Below are positions 32,391 through 39,743 of a stretch of DNA of 64,000 bases, piece after piece. The notes beneath the pieces are model-generated. The model did not search any database, was not told the origin of the DNA, and saw nothing but the letters and a program-made list of their open reading frames with translations. Position numbers and translations under genes: made by a program. Each line of letters opens with the position of its first letter. Position 1 is the stretch's first letter. The stretch lies in the NCBI GenBank assembly GCA_027488785.1, contig JAIYAY010000018.1, positions 124,001 through 188,000 of the forward strand, in the 5' to 3' direction. The DNA is from Sphingomonadales bacterium. Lineage in GTDB: Bacteria > Pseudomonadota > Alphaproteobacteria > Sphingomonadales > Sphingomonadaceae.

Positions 32391-35096
32391 TTAAATCTTG
32401 TACGAGAAACGCAGTCCGATTGTGCGTGGACGTGATGTCGTTGTCCGTAGCTCGCCGTCATTTCCGCTCTTGTAGAGCTCTGGACGCGCGTCGGTCAAAT
32501 TGTCACCAAACACTTCAAGGCGCCACTCATCCTTCGACACACCGAATGACATTCCTGCCGTGGTGTACGAACCGAGGTCCTGGGCAGCCTTGATTGGCGC
32601 AATAACGTCACCGGGACGAACCGTTACACCATTGTAGGTGACAGGAATCGATGCCGCATAGCCCAAAGTCGGGTTCGACGACTGGTAACGAATGTCGACA
32701 TTATCGATGACGTCAGAGATGCTCTTGCCAACATAATGAATGCCAATTTGCGCGAAAGGCACGAGACCCGAGGCAAGTTCCTTTTCCCAATGCAAGCGTG
32801 CATTGAATTGGAATTTGGGGCTCAAAGCAAGCGGACCACCGAGCGGACGAAGTGTTCTTGTTTGTTTGCGGTACTTCGTCATTTCAGAGTCATTGTACGA
32901 AAACGCACTATTGAACGTGAGTTCTGGCGTAGTGCGCCAAGTTACATCGCCTTCCAAACCTCTGATCCGCGCATCCAACAAGTTCGTGGTGAATGTCTGG
33001 TTCGAGATATTCTGATCGAAAAGCGTGATCTGAATATTGCTCCAGTCGATCTGGTACGCCGCAAAGTTTACCTGCAAACGACGGTCAAGAAGCGAGAATT
33101 TACCACCAATTTCATAGTTTTGCACCTTGTCAGGTACATATGTACCCAAGCGCACAAAGTCGGCATTGGTTGGGCAAATCGCACTTGGCACGCGGCACGG
33201 ACGACGGTTGAAGCCACCTGGACGGAAACCGTCCGAATAGGTCGCGTATACCAATGACGCATCGTCTAGACGATAGGTCAGGTTAGCCTTGTACAACACG
33301 CCATCATATTTTGCTGGCGACGCGTCAGCATAGAGAACGTTTAAGTTCGCACTGACGTTATAAGTCGTGGGCGGTGTAGCTCCGGACGTATAGGTGCCGG
33401 TCGTAGCGTTATATACGCCGCGCGAACCACCAAAGCTGCCGTTCGACGAACCGTTGATCGACGCCTTTTCATCATAATAACGCAGACCACCGGTGAAAAT
33501 CAGCTTTTCGGGAACGATATCAAAGGACGCTTCACCATAAGCAGCAAATTGCTTATCTCGGCGTTGGATATCGTTGAAAAAGCCAACCTGTCCTGGACGG
33601 ACGCTGGTATCATTCGCATTTACCGAGGCATTTGGAGCGCGACGATAGATAAAGCCAGCAGCCTGTTGCAGATAAGACCAGTCGGTGTTGTCGAACAATT
33701 TGTTGTCATCGTAGAACAAACCGAAGGTACCACGCAGACGCTTGTCAGAAGGCGTCGTTACGCGGAATTCATGCGTCATACGCTCCGTACGGTTACGAAC
33801 CTGATAGCTTTTGCTTGGCGCGTAGCAGGTATTACCGATATTGCCGTTATACGCTGCGGTGTAATACACGCCGCGGTCGCATTCATAATATGGCAAATAA
33901 AGCCCGATGTTTGAATATCCGGCATAATCGGCAACTTGCGTTGCACGGTGCTTCAAGAATGAACCGGTGTAGATCAAATCGAGCGCACCGAGACGACCGT
34001 TAACACCCCATGTCGAGAGCGTTACGCGATCACGCAGCGAGTTGTCATTGAACTTAGTTACCTTGAGGTCGCCCACATCGGGCTCAAAATCAAACACGCC
34101 GTCGGTGTCGAGTTCTTGACGCACATGCATCAGATCGACGGACCAATCGTCTGTGACTTTCCAATTCAACGCAATACGGCCACCACGATAGGTCGCATCG
34201 TTATAATTGTCTTCGACAAAAGCGTCGTTTCTGATGGTTTGACGCGTTGGCGCACGATAGAGGCTGCCCGTGCAGTTCGGCACCGCTGTCGTTGCCGTAG
34301 CTTGGCACGACTGGATCGCACGCATCACCAACAAGGGGTTACCCGTTGGCAATTTACCAGCGACGCCGACATTGCCGTTGAATGGCATTTGATAGGTTGC
34401 AGCGACATTGTCGATATACCCACCCTGCTGGTCGGTATAAAATACAGCGCGAACGGCCAGCTTATCCTGCACAATTGGGATGTTGATGAATGCGTCGCCA
34501 GCAACGCTTTCTTCACCACCCTTAGTAAAGGCGTAGCTGGAGTTGAAACCGGCGCCGAAAGCGCTCGCATCTGGCTTATTCGTGATGTAGCGGACTGCGC
34601 CGCCCATCGCGCTTGCGCCGAAGAGCGTGCCTTGTGGACCTGCCAAAACTTCTACGCGCTGAAGATCAACCGCGTAAAGGTCAAGGTTACGGCCAACAAG
34701 CGATGCTGGCGCATCGTTAATGTAAAGCGCAACTGTCGGCTGTGCACCGGCAGTACCAGCGATTTGCAGACCCGGCGAGTCTGTCGAAAGACCGCGGATG
34801 AAGATGGAAGATGCGCCTGGACCACGCGAGGCGGCGCGCACATTAGGAAGATACTCAATCAGCTTTTCGAATTTGGTGATGTTCAGCTCGTTCAGCGATT
34901 CACCGCCCAAAGCAGTAATTGCCAGCGGAACGCGATTAGCCGACTCTTCACGACGCGTTGCAGTAACAACGATATCGGCGATGCCATTATCCTGCTCTTC
35001 TGCAGTTTGCTGCGCAAATGCAGGATTTACGCCGACACCAATACCGGCCGTCGCAATCACAATTGCAGCTGTCGAAATTTTCAAATAATTTTTCAA
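32391..35096 (-). CDS. TonB-dependent outer membrane receptor
   Basis: A 901-residue outer membrane beta-barrel receptor. After a signal peptide ending NPAFAQ comes a TonB-box-like DIVVTATRREE, the plug domain (LPNVRA, GASSIFIRGLS, RVEVLAGPQGTLFGASAMGGAVRYITNKP) and a long barrel ending in the aromatic TIGLRFSYKI. Start TTG 35096 is preferred: it has GAGGGG 7 bases upstream and gives a compact basic signal peptide (KNYLKIST...). ATG 35147 would add 17 residues with no ribosome site. It heads the sulfotransferase-MFS-ALDH-enolase-GMC operon and presumably imports the operon's substrate; iron-complex transport is not suggested by the neighbours. Confidence 0.92.
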   Translation of the reverse strand: MKNYLKISTAAIVIATAGIGVGVNPAFAQQTAEEQDNGIADIVVTATRREESANRVPLAITALGGESLNELNITKFEKLIEYLPNVRAASRGPGASSIFIRGLSTDSPGLQIAGTAGAQPTVALYINDAPASLVGRNLDLYAVDLQRVEVLAGPQGTLFGASAMGGAVRYITNKPDASAFGAGFNSSYAFTKGGEESVAGDAFINIPIVQDKLAVRAVFYTDQQGGYIDNVAATYQMPFNGNVGVAGKLPTGNPLLVMRAIQSCQATATTAVPNCTGSLYRAPTRQTIRNDAFVEDNYNDATYRGGRIALNWKVTDDWSVDLMHVRQELDTDGVFDFEPDVGDLKVTKFNDNSLRDRVTLSTWGVNGRLGALDLIYTGSFLKHRATQVADYAGYSNIGLYLPYYECDRGVYYTAAYNGNIGNTCYAPSKSYQVRNRTERMTHEFRVTTPSDKRLRGTFGLFYDDNKLFDNTDWSYLQQAAGFIYRRAPNASVNANDTSVRPGQVGFFNDIQRRDKQFAAYGEASFDIVPEKLIFTGGLRYYDEKASINGSSNGSFGGSRGVYNATTGTYTSGATPPTTYNVSANLNVLYADASPAKYDGVLYKANLTYRLDDASLVYATYSDGFRPGGFNRRPCRVPSAICPTNADFVRLGTYVPDKVQNYEIGGKFSLLDRRLQVNFAAYQIDWSNIQITLFDQNISNQTFTTNLLDARIRGLEGDVTWRTTPELTFNSAFSYNDSEMTKYRKQTRTLRPLGGPLALSPKFQFNARLHWEKELASGLVPFAQIGIHYVGKSISDVIDNVDIRYQSSNPTLGYAASIPVTYNGVTVRPGDVIAPIKAAQDLGSYTTAGMSFGVSKDEWRLEVFGDNLTDARPELYKSGNDGELRTTTSRPRTIGLRFSYKI

Positions 35097-35337
35097 TTTC
35101 TTTCCCCTCAACCATCCCCCGGCGTTGCGAGGGCTCCTAAACTCCATCTAATAGACTGAAACTGGAGCTCAATGCAAGCAACTGACCAAATTTTCGCGAT
35201 TGGTAAAATAAATTCTTTAATCAATTACATCATCTACATATCGCGATTAGAAGACCTAATATATGTCGGAACCAGATGGTTAGTGCGGAATTGGGCCGCT
35301 ACGCGGTGCCCAATTTCTATGGGAGTTAGGGAATAAA
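35097..35337. promoter_or_regulatory. Divergent receptor/purU intergenic region
   Basis: This 241-base AT-rich stretch separates the TonB receptor and purU genes and must contain both promoters. Two near-identical direct repeats, TCGCGATTGG (35194-35203) and TCGCGATTAG (35241-35250), lie 47 bases apart and could be regulator sites. A GC-rich hairpin at 35289-35315 is listed separately. Confidence 0.4.
35289..35315 (+). other. Hairpin in the purU 5' leader
   Basis: An 8-bp perfect inverted repeat (AATTGGGC at 35289-35296, GCCCAATT at 35308-35315) encloses 11 bases that can form a further CCGC/GCGG stem. It ends 22 bases before the purU start, just upstream of the ribosome site, so it could affect purU translation. 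I do not recognise a known riboswitch. Confidence 0.4.
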
Positions 35338-36195
35338 ATGAAATCAGGCGCCGACTTTGTTTTGCTGATCATGTGCGAGGACCGAAAAGGTATCGTGGCC
35401 GCTGTTGCCAACTCGATCGCCAGCCAGGATTGTAACATTGTCGAAAGCTCGCAGTATAGCGACGAAAGCACCGGTCGGTTCTTTATGCGCATTTCCGTTT
35501 CGTGCGCTGCGGAAACCACGATCGAAAGTTTTCGCGCCGCATTTATGCCCGTAGCTACCGCATTCCACTTGGAATGGCGTATCCATGACTTGCGCAAAAA
35601 ACTCCGCGCCATGATCATGGTGAGCCAAGGCGGCCATTGCTTGAACGACTTGCTTTACCGAACCTCCACCAACCGACTGCCAATGGAGGTTACCAGCGTG
35701 GTATCCAACCACTTAAATTGGCAACGCCGCGCGGAGCATGAGGGCGTCGCTTTTTACCATTTGCCGATCACGCCAGAAAACAAGCTGGAACAAGAGGCGA
35801 AATTGCTTGCGATGGTCGAAGAGCAGCAAGTCGACCTCATAATCCTCGCACGTTATATGCAAGTGTTATCGGATCAACTTTGCCGTAAACTCGATGGCCG
35901 GGTGATAAACATTCATCATAGTTTCCTGCCCGGATTCAAAGGTGCGAAGCCTTATCACCGCGCGCATGAACGGGGCGTCAAAATGGTCGGTGCCACAGCG
36001 CATTATGTAACCGCCGACCTCGACGAAGGGCCAATCATCACGCAGGACGTATCCATCGTTGACCATGCCGACACCGTCGACGATTTAATTGCTCAGGGCC
36101 AAGACACTGAAAGCCGGGTACTTGCGCGTGCGGTCAAGCTCCATTTAGAACATCGCGTGATGCTCAACGGCAACCGTACTATTGTGTTCAAGTAA
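35338..36195 (+). CDS. purU: Formyltetrahydrofolate deformylase
   Basis: Hydrolyses 10-formyl-THF to formate and THF. An N-terminal ACT regulatory domain (residues about 5-80, VLLIMCEDRKGIVAAVANSIA) precedes the formyltransferase-fold domain, with the catalytic His and Asn region INIHHSFLPGFKGAKPYH and the Asp in DLDEGPIITQD. The 285-residue length is standard. Here it would recycle folate loaded with C1 units by the dimethylglycine and sarcosine dehydrogenases and sarcosine oxidase, and feed formate to the formate dehydrogenase encoded downstream. It is 39 bases ahead of frmA on the same strand. Confidence 0.95.
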   Translation: MKSGADFVLLIMCEDRKGIVAAVANSIASQDCNIVESSQYSDESTGRFFMRISVSCAAETTIESFRAAFMPVATAFHLEWRIHDLRKKLRAMIMVSQGGHCLNDLLYRTSTNRLPMEVTSVVSNHLNWQRRAEHEGVAFYHLPITPENKLEQEAKLLAMVEEQQVDLIILARYMQVLSDQLCRKLDGRVINIHHSFLPGFKGAKPYHRAHERGVKMVGATAHYVTADLDEGPIITQDVSIVDHADTVDDLIAQGQDTESRVLARAVKLHLEHRVMLNGNRTIVFK

Positions 36196-36234
36196 AATTC
36201 GCGAAAAATCAGATAAAATTGAAGGATAGCCATC

Positions 36235-37347
36235 ATGAAGACCCGCGCAGCTGTTGCATTTGAAGCCAAGAAGCCATTGGAGATTGTCGAGTTGGATTTG
36301 GAAGGTCCAAAGGCGGGCGAAGTTTTGGTCGAGATCATGGCAACGGGGATTTGCCATACCGATGCCTACACGCTGGATGGCTTTGACAGCGAGGGTATTT
36401 TCCCAAGCGTTCTGGGCCATGAAGGCGCAGGGATTGTGCGTGAGGTTGGCCTCGGCGTGACCAGCGTCAAGGCGGGCGACCATGTTATCCCGCTTTATAC
36501 CCCTGAATGCCGCCAGTGTAAGTCTTGCCTGTCTGGCAAGACTAACCTGTGCACCGCGATCCGTGCGACGCAGGGTAAAGGGCTGATGCCTGATGGCACA
36601 ACGCGCTTCAGCTATAAGGGGCAGCCGATTTTCCATTATATGGGCTGCTCGACCTTTTCGAACTTTACGGTTTTGCCAGAGATCGCGGTTGCCAAAATCC
36701 GCGAGGATGCGCCATTCCAGTCTAGCTGCTACATCGGCTGCGGCGTGACCACAGGCGTTGGTGCGGTGGTGAACACGGCGAAGGTGCAGGTCGGCGACAC
36801 GGTTGTGGTTTTCGGCCTTGGCGGTATTGGCCTCAACGTCATTCAAGGCGCGCGTCTTGCAGGCGCCGGCATGATTATCGGCGTGGATATCAATCCAGAT
36901 CGCGAAGAATGGGGCCGCAAGTTCGGGATGACGGCTTTCCTAAATTCCAAGGGCATGAGCCGTGAGGATGTGGTCGCCAAGATCGTTCTGATGACCGACG
37001 GCGGCGCGGATTATACCTTTGACGCCACGGGCAATACAGAGGTCATGCGCATCGCGTTGGAGGCCTGCCATCGTGGCTGGGGCACCAGCATCATCATTGG
37101 TGTGGCTGAAGCAGGTAAGGAAATTGCGACGCGTCCGTTCCAGTTGGTAACAGGCCGCAACTGGCGCGGCACGGCCTTTGGTGGCGCGAAGGGCCGGACC
37201 GATGTGCCCAAGATTGTTGACATGTATATGACCGGCAAGATCGAAATTGATCCTATGATCACGCATGTCATGGGTCTGGAAGAAATCAATAAAGCGTTCG
37301 AATTAATGCATGCGGGCGAAAGCATCCGCAGCGTAGTGGTCTTCTAA
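36235..37347 (+). CDS. frmA: S-(hydroxymethyl)glutathione dehydrogenase / class III alcohol dehydrogenase
   Basis: Zinc-dependent class III alcohol dehydrogenase that oxidises the formaldehyde-glutathione adduct to S-formylglutathione with NAD. Catalytic zinc ligands are Cys40 (ATGICHTD) and His62-Glu63 (LGHEGAG); structural zinc ligands are Cys92, Cys95, Cys98 and Cys106 (ECRQCKSC...NLC). The NAD-binding [13 protein letters not shown] motif is near residue 195. At 370 residues it is full length. It detoxifies formaldehyde from Rieske and sarcosine oxidase demethylation. No S-formylglutathione hydrolase gene is seen in the window, so that step must be encoded elsewhere. The stop abuts the fdsG start. 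Confidence 0.95.
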   Translation: MKTRAAVAFEAKKPLEIVELDLEGPKAGEVLVEIMATGICHTDAYTLDGFDSEGIFPSVLGHEGAGIVREVGLGVTSVKAGDHVIPLYTPECRQCKSCLSGKTNLCTAIRATQGKGLMPDGTTRFSYKGQPIFHYMGCSTFSNFTVLPEIAVAKIREDAPFQSSCYIGCGVTTGVGAVVNTAKVQVGDTVVVFGLGGIGLNVIQGARLAGAGMIIGVDINPDREEWGRKFGMTAFLNSKGMSREDVVAKIVLMTDGGADYTFDATGNTEVMRIALEACHRGWGTSIIIGVAEAGKEIATRPFQLVTGRNWRGTAFGGAKGRTDVPKIVDMYMTGKIEIDPMITHVMGLEEINKAFELMHAGESIRSVVVF

Positions 37348-37758
37348 ATGGTGTCCATCGCTGACATTTTGGCCGAACATAAGGATAGGGATGGCCCGCT
37401 CCTGCCGATCTTGCACGATGTGCAAAAGGCGTTTGGCCATGTCAGCGAAGATTCCATGCGTGAAATTGCGAACGCACTGAACCTGACGCGCGCTGAAGTT
37501 TATGGCGTCGTCAGCTTTTACCATGATTTCCGTAAAGAAGCTGAAGCCCGACCGGTTTTAAAATTGTGCCGGGCCGAAGCCTGTAAAGCGCGCGGCGTAG
37601 AGGCGTTGGTCCCCATCGCCGACAACCAAAGCCGCGTAAAAGTAGAGGCAATTTATTGCCTTGGATTATGCGCGGTTGGTCCGTCTGCCATGGTTGGCGA
37701 CAAAGTCTATGCACGTTTGGACGATGTTAAGTTCAAAACATTATTGGAGGCCATGTGA
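37348..37758 (+). CDS. fdsG: NAD-dependent formate dehydrogenase gamma subunit
   Basis: A 136-residue NuoE-like thioredoxin-fold [2Fe-2S] subunit of the soluble molybdenum formate dehydrogenase FdsABG. Cluster ligands are Cys74 and Cys79 (CRAEAC), Cys104 and Cys108 (CLGLC), the Cx4C...Cx3C spacing of the family. It begins directly after the frmA stop, so formaldehyde and formate oxidation genes form one transcript. The GTG start of fdsB overlaps its stop codon. Confidence 0.93.
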   Translation: MVSIADILAEHKDRDGPLLPILHDVQKAFGHVSEDSMREIANALNLTRAEVYGVVSFYHDFRKEAEARPVLKLCRAEACKARGVEALVPIADNQSRVKVEAIYCLGLCAVGPSAMVGDKVYARLDDVKFKTLLEAM

Positions 37759-39197
37759 CCGTTCGGATATCTGACGATGCGGTGGCCATCGCTTGCGGGG
37801 CGGATGAGGTTGCGGCTGCGTTCCTGGCAGCGGGCGTTGCTGTCGAGCGCGTTTCGAGTTGGGGGATGCAATGGCTCGAGCCGTTGGTAGATATCGATGG
37901 TATCGGCTATGGCCCGGTGTCGGTCGATCAGGTACCGGACATTATTAACGGTAAAGCAACGTCCTTGGGTCGTATTGCGGAACATACTTTTATCGTCAAT
38001 CAATCGCGCCTGACTTTCGCGCGCGCGGGCAAAACCCGCCCGCTTTCACTCGATGATTATTACGCATCAGAAGGTTGGCTTGGACTTGCAAAAGCGCGTG
38101 AAATGGGTGCGCAAGCGACCATCGACACGGTCATGGCGTCGGGGCTTCGCGGTCGGGGCGGCGCGGGTTTTCCGGCCGGAATAAAATGGCAAACCGTCGC
38201 ACGTGCGGATGCTGACCAAAAATACATCGTCTGTAATGCCGATGAAGGCGATAGCGCGACTTTTGCCGACCGCATGGTGATGGAGGGCGATCCCTTCTTA
38301 TTGATTGAAGGCATGGCGATTGCCGGCTTCGCGGTCGGGGCGGACAAGGGATATGTGTATATCCGCTCCGAATATCCGCAGGCTATCGCCAAGATGGAAG
38401 CCGCTATCAAGCTTTCGGCCTATTTGGTTGCGCCATTTGTCGTTGAAGTCCGCGTCGGCGCAGGCGCCTATGTATGCGGCGAGGAGACATCGCTGCTGAA
38501 CAGCCTGGAAGGCAAAAGGGGCGAGGTACGGGCTAAGCCGCCACTGCCCGCGCTGGAAGGCCTGTTTGGCAAGCCCACCATCGTGAACAATGTGCTGACG
38601 CTCGCCGCTGTGCCATGGATATTGACGCATGGCGGCGACGCTTATGCTGCTTATGGTGCGGGCCGGTCGAAAGGCACGATGCCAATCCAGATTGCTGGCA
38701 ACGTAAAGCATGGCGGCCTGTATGAAGTTGCCTTCGGCATCACGCTGGCCGAATTGGTCAATGATATTGGCGGCGGCACAGCGAGCGGCCGACCTGTTCG
38801 CTGCGTGCAAGTGGGTGGGCCATTGGGCGCTTACATACCGCCTACGCAATTTCATCTACCGCTCGATTATGAGGCGTTTGCGGCTGCGGATGCGCTCGTC
38901 GGCCATGCGGGTATCACGGTGTTCGACGATACTGTGGATATGGCGCAAATGGCACGCTTTGCGATGGAATTTTGCGCCGTTGAAAGTTGCGGAAAATGTA
39001 CGCCCTGCCGCTTGGGCAGCACGCGAGGCGTCGAAACACTCGACCAAATCATCGCGGGCAAAAATGTCGAGGAAAATCTCGCGCTGATTGCTGATTTGTC
39101 CGAAACGATGAAATTCGGGTCGCTCTGCGCTTTGGGTGGCTTCACACCTTATCCGGTGATGAGCGCCATCAAGCATTTTCCAGAGGATTTCAGGTGA
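37755..39197 (+). CDS. fdsB: NAD-dependent formate dehydrogenase beta subunit
   Basis: A 480-residue diaphorase subunit that passes electrons to NAD through FMN and a [4Fe-4S] cluster, homologous to NuoF. A thioredoxin-like N-terminal part (about 100 residues, without cluster cysteines) is followed by the FMN-binding GLRGRGGAGFPAGIKW, the NADH-binding CNADEGDSATFADR, GAYVCGEETSLLNSLEG, and the cluster cysteines ESCGKCTPCR plus a later Cys in GSLCALGG. GTG 37755 overlaps the fdsG stop by 4 bases with TTGGAGG upstream. It overlaps mobA likewise. Confidence 0.94.
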   Translation: MTVRISDDAVAIACGADEVAAAFLAAGVAVERVSSWGMQWLEPLVDIDGIGYGPVSVDQVPDIINGKATSLGRIAEHTFIVNQSRLTFARAGKTRPLSLDDYYASEGWLGLAKAREMGAQATIDTVMASGLRGRGGAGFPAGIKWQTVARADADQKYIVCNADEGDSATFADRMVMEGDPFLLIEGMAIAGFAVGADKGYVYIRSEYPQAIAKMEAAIKLSAYLVAPFVVEVRVGAGAYVCGEETSLLNSLEGKRGEVRAKPPLPALEGLFGKPTIVNNVLTLAAVPWILTHGGDAYAAYGAGRSKGTMPIQIAGNVKHGGLYEVAFGITLAELVNDIGGGTASGRPVRCVQVGGPLGAYIPPTQFHLPLDYEAFAAADALVGHAGITVFDDTVDMAQMARFAMEFCAVESCGKCTPCRLGSTRGVETLDQIIAGKNVEENLALIADLSETMKFGSLCALGGFTPYPVMSAIKHFPEDFR

Positions 39198-39739
39198 AGC
39201 GGCTCGGCGCGATCATTGCCGGTGGCAAGGCGACGCGCTTTGGCAGCGACAAGGCCGCTGCAATATTAAACGATCGCCCGCTGATCGAGCATATTGCTGA
39301 TGGATTGCGCGAACAGGTCGACAGGCTCATAGTCTGTGGGCGTCCATGGCCGGGAATGGATTGGGTGGAAGACGCTCCGTTCCCCGATATGGGGCCATTG
39401 GGCGGCCTGAATGCTGCGCTGCTTTATGCGCAGCAAAACGGCTTTGATTCGGTTGTTACTGCTGGTTGCGATGTCGTCCCCGTGCCGGAATTGCCGCGCA
39501 ATCTACATGATGGACGTGCCGTTTATATCGACGGGCATTATCTTTTCGGCTTGTGGCCGGTTACGCTTGCACCTGTTCTTGACAGGCATCTGCGCAATCA
39601 GGATGACCTTTCGATGCGACGCTGGATCACATTAAGTGGTGCGCAGGCGATCACATCTGCAGATATTTTTTACAATTTGAACACGCCGTTGGAACTTGCG
39701 CAATATGCTGCGCAACATACGAATATTGGTATAAGGTAG
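39194..39739 (+). CDS. mobA: Molybdenum cofactor guanylyltransferase
   Basis: A 181-residue nucleotidyltransferase that adds GMP to molybdopterin, giving the bis-MGD cofactor that formate dehydrogenase needs. The GTP-binding IIAGGKATRFGSDKAA motif opens the protein and MGPLGGLNAAL and TAGCDVVPVP follow in family order. It lies between fdsB and fdsA with a GTG start overlapping the fdsB stop and 4 bases before fdsA, so cofactor maturation is co-translated with the enzyme. It is slightly shorter than E. coli MobA (about 194 residues). Confidence 0.88.
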   Translation: MKRLGAIIAGGKATRFGSDKAAAILNDRPLIEHIADGLREQVDRLIVCGRPWPGMDWVEDAPFPDMGPLGGLNAALLYAQQNGFDSVVTAGCDVVPVPELPRNLHDGRAVYIDGHYLFGLWPVTLAPVLDRHLRNQDDLSMRRWITLSGAQAITSADIFYNLNTPLELAQYAAQHTNIGIR

Positions 39740-39743
39740 ATAG

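Noticed and set aside
34116-35159. Open frame of 347 codons on the plus strand
   Set aside because: Antisense to the N-terminal half of the TonB receptor, with cysteine- and arginine-rich translation and no recognisable motif.
35289-35315. Tetrahydrofolate riboswitch before purU
   Set aside because: A hairpin is present, but I could not match the conserved core of either known THF riboswitch class, so it is reported only as a hairpin.
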